In this document: positions 17,556 through 26,181 of the stretch, piece after piece | How the letters are laid out: each line of letters opens with the position of its first letter | How positions within the stretch are numbered: position 1 is the first letter of the stretch | From: an uncultured Pelagibacteraceae bacterium | GTDB lineage: Bacteria; Pseudomonadota; Alphaproteobacteria; Pelagibacterales; Pelagibacteraceae | Direction: 5' to 3' | Assembly: GCA_902566365.1 (NCBI GenBank) | Contig: CACFIH010000008.1 | Span: 1-58,957 of the forward strand | Length of the DNA stretch: 58,957 bases | The notes under the pieces: model-generated | The model's input: the letters and a program-made list of their open reading frames with translations, nothing else | What the model was told of the DNA's origin: nothing | Database searches by the model: none | Position numbers and translations under genes: made by a program

Positions 17556-18557
17556 GTGTCCGATCAATTCAAAGCATTAATTCTCAACCAAGATGGAGAG
17601 AATTTTTCAAGAGAAGTAAAATTAATTGATAAAAGCTTTCTCAAACACGGAGATGTGACAGTAAAAGTAGATTATTCTGATTTAAATTTTAAAGATGGAA
17701 TGATTTTAAAAAATGGTGGAAGATTAGTAAAAGAATTTCCTCACATCCCTGGAATTGATTTTTCAGGAACTGTTGTTGACAGTGAAAATTCAAAGTTTAA
17801 GTCAGGTGATCAAGTAATTTTAACTGGGTTTAGAGTTGGAGAAATCTTTTATGGTGGTTACTCGCAAATGGCAAAAGTCAATGGTGATTTTTTAGTTAAG
17901 AAACCGGATGACCTAACAAGTAAGCAAGCAATGATTTTAGGAACTGCAGGCTTTACTTCTTTGATGGCTGCATTTGCAATTAAAGCAAGAGAAGAAATAT
18001 TACTTGGTGCAAAAGTAAATGATGTTTTAGTTACTGGAGCATCAGGAGGAGTAGGAAGTATTGCGGTAATGATACTGAATAAAATGGGATACAATGTAAC
18101 AGCTGTATCAGGCAAAGACTCAAAAGCAGATTATCTTAAATCGTTAGGTGCTAAAAATGTTATAAATCGTAGTGAATTTGATAAAGATCCTAAACTTATA
18201 GATAAGGGACTATGGGATGGAGTAGTTGATACAGTCGGTGGAAAAATTTTAGCAAATGCAATTGTTCAAACGAATTCAAATGGGATTATTGCAGTCTGCG
18301 GTAATGCTAGCACTAATGAGCTTAACACTAATGTTATTCCATTTATGTTACGAGGAATAAAACTTTGGGGAATGGACTCTGCTAATTGCAGTATCAAAAG
18401 AAGAGAATTTATTTGGGGTGAAGCAGCAAAACTAATTGACTTTAATTTAATAGAAAAATCAGTTCAAACAGTTAGCTTAGGGGAGTTAATTGAAACTTAT
18501 CCTAAAATATTAAAGGGTGAAATTTCTGGGAGAGTTTTGGTTGATTTAAATAAATAA
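17556..18557 (+). CDS. acuI: Acryloyl-CoA reductase-like MDR family oxidoreductase (AcuI/YhdH)
   Basis: A 333-residue zinc-free medium-chain reductase. It has the substrate-domain segment YSDLNFKDGMILKNGG, the GIDFSGTV motif and the NADPH site LVTGASGGVGSIA. The AcuI/YhdH family reduces acryloyl-CoA, a toxic intermediate of DMSP cleavage and of other C3 metabolism, to propionyl-CoA. The start is GTG 17556, 3 bp after folE. It overlaps the LysR gene by one base, which suggests that regulator may control it or related genes. Confidence 0.8.
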   Translation: MSDQFKALILNQDGENFSREVKLIDKSFLKHGDVTVKVDYSDLNFKDGMILKNGGRLVKEFPHIPGIDFSGTVVDSENSKFKSGDQVILTGFRVGEIFYGGYSQMAKVNGDFLVKKPDDLTSKQAMILGTAGFTSLMAAFAIKAREEILLGAKVNDVLVTGASGGVGSIAVMILNKMGYNVTAVSGKDSKADYLKSLGAKNVINRSEFDKDPKLIDKGLWDGVVDTVGGKILANAIVQTNSNGIIAVCGNASTNELNTNVIPFMLRGIKLWGMDSANCSIKRREFIWGEAAKLIDFNLIEKSVQTVSLGELIETYPKILKGEISGRVLVDLNK

Positions 18558-19447
18558 TGGATTGGGATAAACTTAAGATTTTTCATGCAGTAGCGGAGGC
18601 AGGAAGTTTTACTAATGCTACTATTAATTTGAATTTAAGTCAGTCCGCAATAAGTCGACAAATTCAATCTCTAGAGCAAGATTTGAAAGTTCAACTATTC
18701 GAAAGACATGCAAGAGGTTTAACACTTACTGAAAATGGTGAATATGTATTTAAAACAGCTCATGAGGTAATAAGTAAATTAAAAGAAGTCGAAACTACCT
18801 TGGGAGATCAAAAAAACAAACCAACTGGAAAATTAACTATCACAACAGTAAGAAGTTTTGGAACACATTGGCTAACACCAAGGATACAAGAATTTATGAG
18901 ATTAAACCCTGAAATTGAAATAGAACTAATTTTTGAGGATAAAGAGTTAGATTTAAGCACCAGACAAGCAGATATAGGTATTTTTATGAGAAGGCCGAAA
19001 CAATTGAATTATATTCAAAAAAAACTAGTCGACCTTAAATACTACATTTACGGATCCAATAAATATTTAGAGAAATACGGTATGCCCAAATCTATCAATG
19101 ATTTAAATAAACATAAATTTATTTCTTTTGGAAGAGGAGCTCCATCACCTGTCTATAATCCCGAATGGGCGTTGAAATTAGGTATGCCAGATGGAAAAAA
19201 AAGAAAACCAATTATGAAAGTTAATAGTGTTATGGGTCTACTTTTAGCGGTAGAGTCTGGTGTAGGTTTAGCTGCATTACCGGAATATTTAGTAAGTAAT
19301 TCAAATAATGTTATAAAGGTATTACCAAAATCTGAAGGCCCAATTACTGAAGCTCATTTTGTTTATCCTCAATCATTAAAAAACACTGCAAGAGTTCAAG
19401 CTTTTAGGAATTTTTTATTCAGCAAAATAGGCGACTGGAAGTCTTAG
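18557..19447 (+). CDS. LysR-family transcriptional regulator
   Basis: A 296-residue LysR protein. The N-terminal winged HTH (residues 1-60: AEAGSFTNATINLNLSQSAI, SRQIQSLEQDLKVQLFERH) is classical, and the C-terminal periplasmic-binding-like effector domain starts near residue 90 (GKLTITTVRSFGTHWLTPRI). It is coupled to the acuI-like gene by TAATG, so it is not divergent from its target in the usual way. The effector is unknown. Confidence 0.88.
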   Translation: MDWDKLKIFHAVAEAGSFTNATINLNLSQSAISRQIQSLEQDLKVQLFERHARGLTLTENGEYVFKTAHEVISKLKEVETTLGDQKNKPTGKLTITTVRSFGTHWLTPRIQEFMRLNPEIEIELIFEDKELDLSTRQADIGIFMRRPKQLNYIQKKLVDLKYYIYGSNKYLEKYGMPKSINDLNKHKFISFGRGAPSPVYNPEWALKLGMPDGKKRKPIMKVNSVMGLLLAVESGVGLAALPEYLVSNSNNVIKVLPKSEGPITEAHFVYPQSLKNTARVQAFRNFLFSKIGDWKS

Positions 19448-19489
19448 ATTAATTTAAAATTGATCTAAAAAGTGCGACACTATTGCAAT

Positions 19490-19520
19490 TGATAATCATT
19501 CGCATTGCGAATAATTATCA
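19490..19520. promoter_or_regulatory. Fur-type operator upstream of the iron transporter
   Basis: A near-perfect palindrome of 29 bp (19491-19519; 13 of 14 arm positions pair around a central T). It can be read as two adjacent 7-1-7 Fur boxes, TGATAATCATTCGCA (19490-19504) and TGCGAATAATTATCA (19506-19520), each close to the classical TGATAATNATTATCA. It lies 38 bp before the ATG of the ferric-iron binding protein, where a repressor would block transcription when iron is plentiful. The regulator could be Fur or another Fur-family protein. Confidence 0.85.
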
Positions 19521-19557
19521 TTCTCAAATCATTATGCGGAAGAACAGGGAGAAATAA

Positions 19558-20586
19558 ATGAGAAAAATGTCAATTTTAGCATTGATTGCATCTTTATTTG
19601 TATCAACTTTTGTTGTTGCAAACGAAGTCAATGTTTTTAATGCAAGACACTATAAAGCAGATGCTGAACTTTATAGCAAGTTTACAAATAAAACAGGAAT
19701 AAAAGTAAACTTAATTAATGGAAAAGCAGGAGCTCTTGAGAAAAGAATGATTGAGGAGGGCGCTGATTCTTCTGCAGATCTTTATATTACAGCTGACGCA
19801 GGAAGATGTGGAGTTTTCCAGGCAAAAGGAATGACACAGGGTGGTTTAACATCTGCAGCAATCAAAGCTGCTGTTCCTTCAAACTTTAGAACAAATCATT
19901 GGACTGGAATCGCAAAAAGAGCACGAATAATTTATTACGCGCCTGAGAGAGTTTCTGGTGCTGAGTTATCAGGCTTAACTTATGAAAGTTTAGCTGATTC
20001 TAAATGGAAAGGTAGATTAGTAATCAGAAAATCTAGCAACATCTACAACAAATCTCTTGTAGCTTCATTGATTAAAAACAATGGAAAAAAAGCTACTGCT
20101 GAGTGGGCAAAAGGAGTTGTTGATAATATGGCCAGAACACCAAAAGGAAATGATAGAGCGCAAATTATGGCTGTAGCAGCAGGAGAAGCTGACATAGCTG
20201 TAGCTAATACTTATTATTTAGCACTTATGTTGTCTGGTAAAAAAGGTCCAGAGCAACAAGCTGCTGCAAAAAAAGTGAAAGCTTTCTTTCCAAATCAGAA
20301 TGACAGAGGAACTCATATGAATATTAGTTGTGCTGCTTTAGTTAAAGGTGCGCCTAATAAAGCAAATGCTATTAAACTTGTAGAGTTTTTATTAACTCCT
20401 GAGTCCCAAGAGCATTTTGTAAATAATACTTTTGAGTTTCCAATGATAGATGGCGTTTCAGCAAATCCATTAGTAGTAAACAACATTGGTTTAGATTTTA
20501 AACAAGATCTAAAGACAAAAGTTTCTAGTTATGGAGCTAAACAAGCAGATGCATTAGAAGTAATGACAGCTGCTGGTTGGAAATAA
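19558..20586 (+). CDS. Ferric iron ABC transporter substrate-binding protein (FbpA/FutA-like)
   Basis: A 342-residue periplasmic protein with a signal peptide (residues 1-21, ending FVVA-NE). The mature part begins EVNVFNARHYKADAELYSKF and contains NGKAGALEKRMIEEG and the tyrosine-rich iron site ANTYYLALM. FutA/FbpA proteins bind Fe(3+) through clustered Tyr residues. GGGAG-type ribosome site upstream. It is controlled by the Fur-type palindrome and followed by a Cys-rich mini-gene, a permease and an ATPase. Confidence 0.9.
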   Translation: MRKMSILALIASLFVSTFVVANEVNVFNARHYKADAELYSKFTNKTGIKVNLINGKAGALEKRMIEEGADSSADLYITADAGRCGVFQAKGMTQGGLTSAAIKAAVPSNFRTNHWTGIAKRARIIYYAPERVSGAELSGLTYESLADSKWKGRLVIRKSSNIYNKSLVASLIKNNGKKATAEWAKGVVDNMARTPKGNDRAQIMAVAAGEADIAVANTYYLALMLSGKKGPEQQAAAKKVKAFFPNQNDRGTHMNISCAALVKGAPNKANAIKLVEFLLTPESQEHFVNNTFEFPMIDGVSANPLVVNNIGLDFKQDLKTKVSSYGAKQADALEVMTAAGWK

Positions 20587-20756
20587 TGAAAGAAAAAAAG
20601 AAATTTATTTCTAATGTTGATCTAAATAATTCTTCTAAAGCATGTTTCCCATGTAATTTGGAGTGTAAAAAGATCAATAAAAGAATAAATGACAGAAAAC
20701 TTTCAGAAATTAAAACAAAGGAGGTTCCGCATATCCTAAAAGTATTTAATTTTTGA
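20586..20756 (+). CDS. 56-residue Cys-rich protein inside the iron-transport operon
   Basis: The ATG overlaps the last base of the binding-protein stop (TAATG), and the frame runs 56 codons to TGA 20754-20756. It has no signal peptide; a compact KACFPCNLECKK motif (CX2CX3C) sits in the middle of a Lys-rich chain. Coupling to the binding protein suggests the two are made together. It may bind iron, a cluster or zinc. I do not recognise a family. Confidence 0.55.
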   Translation: MKEKKKFISNVDLNNSSKACFPCNLECKKINKRINDRKLSEIKTKEVPHILKVFNF

Positions 20757-20766
20757 TTTTTTCTGA

Positions 20767-20815
20767 GTGTCTACGCTTAATAGGTAAGATGTCTCCTTCC
20801 TCCAAGCGTAGACAC
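20767..20815 (+). promoter_or_regulatory. Hairpin between iron binding-protein and permease genes
   Basis: A perfect 12-bp inverted repeat, GTGTCTACGCTT (20767-20778) and its complement (20804-20815), encloses a 25-nt loop. No U-tract follows, so it is more likely an mRNA-stabilising or processing element than a terminator. It sits 36 bp before the permease ATG, a place where such hairpins keep binding-protein mRNA more abundant than permease mRNA. Confidence 0.65.
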
Positions 20816-20851
20816 AAATACTTTTCATGTTTATAAGGCGGATTATAAATT

Positions 20852-22471
20852 ATGAGAATAAATTTTTGGTATATATCTTCTTTTGTAATTTCATTATTTG
20901 TAATCATTCCAATTTTAACCGTCTTTTCTAGTTTTTTCGATAATACCTCTAATTACTTTCAAGTATTAAAAAATACTTTTTTAATGGAGTATATATTAAA
21001 TTCCCTAATCTTATTGGTGAGTGTTTTAATTTTAACTTTTATTATAGGGACAGGATCAGCTTACTTAGTTTCATTTTTTAATTTTCCGTTTAGTAATTTT
21101 TTTAAATGGGCACTAATTCTATCTTTTGCTGTACCCCCTTATATCTATGCGTATTCTTTAACAGCTTTTTTTGAAAATTATGGAACCGCCTATACTATTT
21201 TAAAAAATTTATTTGGTGAGGGTAATTACAACCAAAGTATTCCTAAATTTGATGGTTTATTAGGTGTGGTATTATCAATTTCTTTTTCACTTTATGCCTA
21301 TGTCTATATTCTAGCGAGAGCGTCATTTTTATATCAGTCACAAAACATAATTGATTTGGGAAAAAACCTAGGGTTTACAAAGTTTAAGGCATTTTATTCA
21401 ATCATTCTCCCAGCAGCACGACCTGCTATAGTTGCTGGCTTATCGCTAGTGGCTATGGAAACACTTGCTGAATTTGGTGCAGTAGACTTCTTTTCAATAA
21501 ATACATTAACAACGGGTATTTATAATTCATGGATTGCCTTTGACGATCTAGCATTTGCAAATCAATTATCTTTCTTTTTATTGTTATTTATTTTTGCGCT
21601 TTTTATCTTAGAAAATTTATCGAGAAAAAATGCCAAATATCACTTCAATACCAAGGCAGGATTTAAACAAAAACAAAAAATACAACTTTCAGGTAAAAAA
21701 GCTTTTTTAGCATTTTCTTTTTGTTTTTTAGTATTCTTTTTAAGCTTTTTATTTCCACTTAGTCAGATGATGTATTGGACTCTTAAATTTCCAGAAAATT
21801 TGTTTGACTTAAAAATTTTAGATTTATTAATGAATACTCTTTACTTAGTAATTCTATCAAGTCTACTGTTGATAATATTTGGTTTAGTTTCCAATTATGG
21901 AAACAGGGTAAATAAAAATAAAACATTAAATATTTTATCCACATTATCTATTTCAGGTTATGCAATTCCTGGAGTAATTTTAGCTGTCGCATTCATAACC
22001 TTTATTGCATGGTTTGATGATAGTGTGATTAAAAATTTGGGTTTTGTTTCTATTAAAAAAGTTTTTATAGGATCAATTCTTGGATTAGTGCTTGTATATT
22101 TTATAAGATTTTATTCACTTGCATATAATGGAATTAAATCAGGTTATGAAAAAATTAATATTTCAGTTGATGAAAGCTCGTATTTACTTGGTTACTCAAA
22201 AAGAAAAACTTTTATGAATATTCATATTCCTTTTTTGAGAAACTCTTTATTGTTTGTTGGAATATTAGTCTCTTTAGAAATAATAAGAGAACTACCAATT
22301 ACTCTCATTTTAAGACCCTTTAATTTTGAAACTTTTGCAACCACAGCTTATATCTCTGCATCAGAGGATTTACTTGAGGCTGCTGCGGTACCTTCATTAT
22401 TTTTGATTTTGATTGCAACTTTCTTCATAATTGTTACATCTAAATATATTTTAAGAGATAATAATGACTAA
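20852..22471 (+). CDS. Ferric iron ABC transporter permease (fused two-domain)
   Basis: A 539-residue inner-membrane protein made of two fused permease domains, each with about six helices, as in FbpB/SfuB. The first EAA-type loop is near FYSIILPAARPAIVAGLSL and the second near IHIPFLRNSLLFVGILVSLE. It forms the channel for iron delivered by the binding protein. The following ATPase gene overlaps its end by 8 bp. Confidence 0.9.
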   Translation: MRINFWYISSFVISLFVIIPILTVFSSFFDNTSNYFQVLKNTFLMEYILNSLILLVSVLILTFIIGTGSAYLVSFFNFPFSNFFKWALILSFAVPPYIYAYSLTAFFENYGTAYTILKNLFGEGNYNQSIPKFDGLLGVVLSISFSLYAYVYILARASFLYQSQNIIDLGKNLGFTKFKAFYSIILPAARPAIVAGLSLVAMETLAEFGAVDFFSINTLTTGIYNSWIAFDDLAFANQLSFFLLLFIFALFILENLSRKNAKYHFNTKAGFKQKQKIQLSGKKAFLAFSFCFLVFFLSFLFPLSQMMYWTLKFPENLFDLKILDLLMNTLYLVILSSLLLIIFGLVSNYGNRVNKNKTLNILSTLSISGYAIPGVILAVAFITFIAWFDDSVIKNLGFVSIKKVFIGSILGLVLVYFIRFYSLAYNGIKSGYEKINISVDESSYLLGYSKRKTFMNIHIPFLRNSLLFVGILVSLEIIRELPITLILRPFNFETFATTAYISASEDLLEAAAVPSLFLILIATFFIIVTSKYILRDNND

Positions 22472-23525
22472 AAATTTTTTTGAAGTAAACAACGTTGATT
22501 TTAATGTAGGCAACAAAACTAAAGTAAAAAATGTTTCTTTTGCTATAGAAAAACAAGGTGACGTTATATGTCTTTTAGGTCCTTCAGGAATTGGTAAAAC
22601 CACAATTTTAAGAACAATTGCGGGCCTTGAAAAATTAAAAAAGGGATCAATCATATTAAATGGCAAAACTTTATCTTCTGAAAAAATTAACTTAGAGCCA
22701 GAGGACAGAAATGTTTCACTTGCTTTTCAAGATAATAGCCTATTCCCGCATTACACTATTGAAAAAAATATTTCGCTTGGTTCTGAACGAAATAAGGAGA
22801 AAAAAGAGAAAAAAATTAGTTTAAAAGAAATAGTAGATTTATTAGATATATTTCACATACTTAATAAATATCCTCACGAGGTAAGCGCTGGTGAAGCCCA
22901 AAGAGCCTCATTAGCAAGATCATTGATAATGCAACCAGATTTGTTGTTACTTGATGAACCATTATCAAATGTAGATCAAAGTTTTAAAGAAGAAATCCAA
23001 GTAAGATTAAAAAAAATTTTAAATAAATTAAAGATCACAACAATCATTGTTACACATGACTCTTATGAGGCATTTTATTTAGGATCTAAATGCGGAATAA
23101 TTTTAAATCAAGAACTGAAACAATTTGATGATCCTTACAAGGTTTATCATTTGCCAAATTCTATTGAAGTTGTAAATTTTTTAAATAGAGGAATTTTAGT
23201 TCCAGCAAAGGTGACTGGAAAAAATACTTTAGAAAACTGGGATTTAGGCACTATTGAAGGGAATTTTATAAAAGAATATCCAAAAGGTGCCAATGTGCAA
23301 TTATTACTTCAACCAGAAGATTTGGAACATGATGATACGAGTAATTTAAAACTTGAGGTAGTTGATCGAAAATTTAGAGGCACTAACTTTATTTATACAC
23401 TTAGAGCTCCAAGTAATACTTTAATTCCAGTATTTGTTCACTCACACCACATACATCAACATGAAGTGGATGAAAAATTTGGTATCAAAAGACCAATTCA
23501 TATTGATCATATAGTTTGCTTCTAA
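22464..23525 (+). CDS. Ferric iron ABC transporter ATP-binding protein
   Basis: A 353-residue ATPase of the FbpC type. Walker A is LLGPSGIGKTT, Walker B LLLLDEPLSNVD and the switch His is in IIVTHDSYEAF. The signature motif is VSAGEAQRASLARSL instead of LSGGQ. A C-terminal regulatory TOBE-like region (about residues 240-353) follows. It overlaps the permease by 8 bp and powers iron import. Confidence 0.92.
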   Translation: MTKNFFEVNNVDFNVGNKTKVKNVSFAIEKQGDVICLLGPSGIGKTTILRTIAGLEKLKKGSIILNGKTLSSEKINLEPEDRNVSLAFQDNSLFPHYTIEKNISLGSERNKEKKEKKISLKEIVDLLDIFHILNKYPHEVSAGEAQRASLARSLIMQPDLLLLDEPLSNVDQSFKEEIQVRLKKILNKLKITTIIVTHDSYEAFYLGSKCGIILNQELKQFDDPYKVYHLPNSIEVVNFLNRGILVPAKVTGKNTLENWDLGTIEGNFIKEYPKGANVQLLLQPEDLEHDDTSNLKLEVVDRKFRGTNFIYTLRAPSNTLIPVFVHSHHIHQHEVDEKFGIKRPIHIDHIVCF

Positions 23526-23541
23526 TAAAAACCTATTAGAA
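23520..23541 (+). promoter_or_regulatory. Hairpin covering the azlC start region
   Basis: An 8-bp perfect stem, TTCTAATA (23520-23527) with TATTAGAA (23534-23541) and a 6-nt loop, contains the stop codon of the iron ATPase gene. It ends one base before the azlC ATG, so it would fold over the azlC translation-start region unless ribosomes finishing the upstream gene open it. This would couple azlC translation to the upstream cistron. Confidence 0.5.
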
Positions 23542-23542
23542 A

Positions 23543-24238
23543 ATGAAAAGTAACTTTAAAGTTTTTTTAAAAGGAATTATCGATGTAAGCCCACTTATGA
23601 TACCAGTGGTCCCATTTGGTTTGATATTTGGCGTATTGGCTATTGATATTGGATTTACTCCAATTGAAACAATGGCAATGTCTCTAATTATTTTTGGTGG
23701 TGCTTCACAAATAGTATTATTACAATTATTTTCAGGAGGAGCTTCATCTTTAGTAATAATAAGTTCTGTTGGGGCTGTTAATTCAAGACATTTACTCTAT
23801 GGTGCAGTTGTATCTGAACATTTGTCAGATTTAAAATTGATTTGGAAAATTATTATTTCATATTTCTTAATAGATCAGGCATATGCGATATCAAATGAAT
23901 ATTTAAAGAAAAATAAATATCAAAATAGATATTTTCATTTGGTTGGCGCTGGTGCAACATGTTGGGTGATTTGGCAATCAACTACTTTTTTAGGAATCAT
24001 GTTAGGTGCGGCAATACCAGAAAAACTAGGTTTAAGTTTTGCTGTTCCTTTAACATTCTTAGCACTCTTAGTTAATGATTTTAGAAAGTTGATAAATGTT
24101 ATTATAATAATTGTATCAGGATTCGTGGCTACACTTGGTTATAATTATATTCCTTTCAAAGCCTACGTAATAGTAGCTGGCCTTACAGGTTTATTAGTCG
24201 CTATGATATTAACAAAAATTGTCAAATCAAATGAGTAA
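23543..24238 (+). CDS. azlC: AzlC family branched-chain amino acid exporter, large subunit
   Basis: A 231-residue membrane protein with five to six helices. Family motifs are PVVPFGLIFGVLA, FGGASQIVLLQLFSGG and NSRHLLYGAVVSEHL. AzlC pairs with the small AzlD to export branched-chain or related amino acids. The AzlD gene overlaps its 3' end. It lies 17 bp after the iron ATPase gene and may be read from the same transcript. Confidence 0.88.
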   Translation: MKSNFKVFLKGIIDVSPLMIPVVPFGLIFGVLAIDIGFTPIETMAMSLIIFGGASQIVLLQLFSGGASSLVIISSVGAVNSRHLLYGAVVSEHLSDLKLIWKIIISYFLIDQAYAISNEYLKKNKYQNRYFHLVGAGATCWVIWQSTTFLGIMLGAAIPEKLGLSFAVPLTFLALLVNDFRKLINVIIIIVSGFVATLGYNYIPFKAYVIVAGLTGLLVAMILTKIVKSNE

Positions 24239-24545
24239 TTGGGCTTTAATAATATATTGTGGATTGATTACTTATCTTACAAGATTTTTAATGATAGCAT
24301 TAATAAAAAAGGAAATGTTTAATAATAGAGTTAGAGAGGTTTTGTCTTATGTACCATCAGCAATATTTCCAGCAATAATATTCCCAGCTATTTTCTTAGA
24401 TAGCTCTGGATCAATTTTAGTCGAGGATAATCCAAAAATTATGGCAGCATTAATCGCGGCATTAATCGGTATTTTCTCAAGAAGTATAATTGCGACAATA
24501 TTTTCAGGACTAGCTTCTTATTGGTTTTTAATTTTTGTAGTATAA
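24231..24545 (+). CDS. azlD: AzlD family transporter small subunit
   Basis: A small, very hydrophobic protein of about 104 residues with four helices (WALIIYCGLITYLTRFLMIA, YVPSAIFPAIIFPAIF). I prefer ATG 24231 over an in-frame TTG 12 bp upstream; it overlaps azlC by 8 bp. AzlD is required with AzlC for export activity. Confidence 0.87.
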   Translation: MSNWALIIYCGLITYLTRFLMIALIKKEMFNNRVREVLSYVPSAIFPAIIFPAIFLDSSGSILVEDNPKIMAALIAALIGIFSRSIIATIFSGLASYWFLIFVV

Positions 24546-24551
24546 AAAACT

Positions 24552-24920
24552 ATGAATAAAATTTTCATATATGTGTTTTTAATTTTATCATTTAGTGCAA
24601 ATGTGTTTGCAAAAGAGACAACTTTCAAAAAAGAATTATTCGACAAAGCTCAATCAGAAGGCAAAGTTGTAATAGTAAGTTCTTGGATAAAATATTGTTC
24701 ATCTTGTGCTAGTCAAATGAAAGTATTAGAAAAAGCTAAAAATGATTTTGATAACATAGAATATTTTGCGTTTGATGTTACTAATAAAGAAATATCAGAA
24801 TTATTTGATGTACAATATCAAACTACACTTTTAATTTTTAAAGATAAAAAGCTGGTTTACAGAAGTATCGGTGAGACAACCAAAGATTTGATTTATAAGG
24901 CTATACAATCTTCAATTTAA
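24552..24920 (+). CDS. Periplasmic thioredoxin-like protein
   Basis: A 122-residue exported protein with a signal peptide (cleavage after NVFA, residue 20). A thioredoxin-like fold follows with the active-site pair C49-S-S-C52 in WIKYCSSC. The cis-Pro region appears to be lost (QYQTTLLIF where thioredoxins have a xPT motif), resembling the C-terminal domain of DsbD and related thiol reductases. It probably handles protein thiols in the periplasm. It follows azlD by 6 bp. Confidence 0.78.
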   Translation: MNKIFIYVFLILSFSANVFAKETTFKKELFDKAQSEGKVVIVSSWIKYCSSCASQMKVLEKAKNDFDNIEYFAFDVTNKEISELFDVQYQTTLLIFKDKKLVYRSIGETTKDLIYKAIQSSI

Positions 24921-24921
24921 A

Positions 24922-25602
24922 TTAACCACCTAAATTAATATTTCTAGTAACATTTGTCTCAAGTTCAGCTGGTTTCTTTAAATTTAAATTTTTCATAATC
25001 TCAACATATTCATCAACACTACTTACTTGTAATCTTGGATTTTGTTTTTTTTCTTTTCCAATCGTGCTTACTTTTTCACCTTTATAATCATGAGCAGGGT
25101 ACAAAAGAGTTTCCTCAGGTAATTTTAAAAGTTTATTAAAAATTGAATCATAAGCATCCTTTGAACTACCATTTTGAAAGTCTGTTCGACCAGTACCGTT
25201 AATTAGAAGTGTGTCACCTGAAAAAAGATAATTATCCATTAAAAAGCTATAACTATCTGAAGTATGTCCAGGAGTATACATCGCTCTAATTTTAAGATTA
25301 TCTAGACTAATATATTCATCATCTTTAACTTTTATTTCAACGGCATCCGCAGGAGTATGAGCGCCCATAATAGTAGAACATTTTGTGATATATTTAAGCT
25401 TAGATGCCCCTGTTACATGATCTGCATGTATGTGAGTATCAATTACTTTTACTAATTTTAAATCTAACTCCTTTAGTAAATTTATGTATTTGCCAACATT
25501 TTCTAACACAGGATCAATAATTAATGCCTCTCTTCCTTTTCCAGATGAGACTAAATAGGTATACGTAGAGGAGTTTTTGTCGAATAATTGTTTGAAAATC
25601 AT
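24922..25602 (-). CDS. ETHE1-like persulfide dioxygenase (MBL fold)
   Basis: A 226-residue metallo-beta-lactamase protein. Metal-site motif DTHIHADHVTGA (H57, H59, D61, H62), a later MYTPGHTSDS and FSGDTLLINGTGRTDFQNG. The GTGRTDFQ segment is typical of ETHE1-type persulfide dioxygenases, which oxidise glutathione persulfide to sulfite using one Fe(II). It is convergent with the thioredoxin-like gene (1-bp gap) and divergent from the cupredoxin gene. A role in sulfide or persulfide detoxification is likely. Confidence 0.85.
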   Translation of the reverse strand: MIFKQLFDKNSSTYTYLVSSGKGREALIIDPVLENVGKYINLLKELDLKLVKVIDTHIHADHVTGASKLKYITKCSTIMGAHTPADAVEIKVKDDEYISLDNLKIRAMYTPGHTSDSYSFLMDNYLFSGDTLLINGTGRTDFQNGSSKDAYDSIFNKLLKLPEETLLYPAHDYKGEKVSTIGKEKKQNPRLQVSSVDEYVEIMKNLNLKKPAELETNVTRNINLGG

Positions 25603-25673
25603 TTAATTATAATAACACATAAGCACAAATTGACCCATTGTAAAAATGATATCAGGAATTATTTTCACACAAT

Positions 25674-26177
25674 ATGAAAATATTAAAATTTATAATTATC
25701 TTTTTATTTACTTACACGTTTTCCTATGCTGATAAAAATATGAAAATCGGCTCTAAAGGTAAAGAAAGTGAAGTCTCACGTGTAGTAAAAGTTGTGATGT
25801 ATGACAACTATTATGAACCAAGTTCATTTCAAATTAAAGCTGGTGAAACAATTAAATTTGAAGTGGAAAATGCTGGTATGCTTGTCCACGAATTTAATAT
25901 TGCAAATAAGATGATGCATATGAAACATCAACCAGAAATGATTAAAATGGTTGAAAATGAAATTTTATTAGCTGATACCATTGATAAAGAAAAAATGAAA
26001 AAAATGGCAAAAATGGATAAAGCTATGGCTCATTCACACAGCAATAGTGTCTTACTTGAACCAAAACAAAAGGGAGAAATCATCTGGAAATTTGATAATG
26101 CAGTTAACATTGAGGTAGCTTGCAATGTTCCTGGTCATTATCAAGTTGGAATGATTGCCAAAGTTGATATAAATTAA
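25674..26177 (+). CDS. Cupredoxin (type 1 copper protein), exported
   Basis: A 167-residue protein with a signal peptide (residues 1-19). It has type 1 copper ligands H72 in LVHEFN and C150/H155/M160 in ACNVPGHYQVGM. A Met/His-rich insertion between them (MMHMKHQ, then KKMAKMDKAMAHSHS) is typical of copper-handling cupredoxins. It may shuttle electrons or store copper in the periplasm. A DUF4396 membrane protein follows after 4 bp. Confidence 0.88.
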   Translation: MKILKFIIIFLFTYTFSYADKNMKIGSKGKESEVSRVVKVVMYDNYYEPSSFQIKAGETIKFEVENAGMLVHEFNIANKMMHMKHQPEMIKMVENEILLADTIDKEKMKKMAKMDKAMAHSHSNSVLLEPKQKGEIIWKFDNAVNIEVACNVPGHYQVGMIAKVDIN

Positions 26178-26181
26178 CTTA

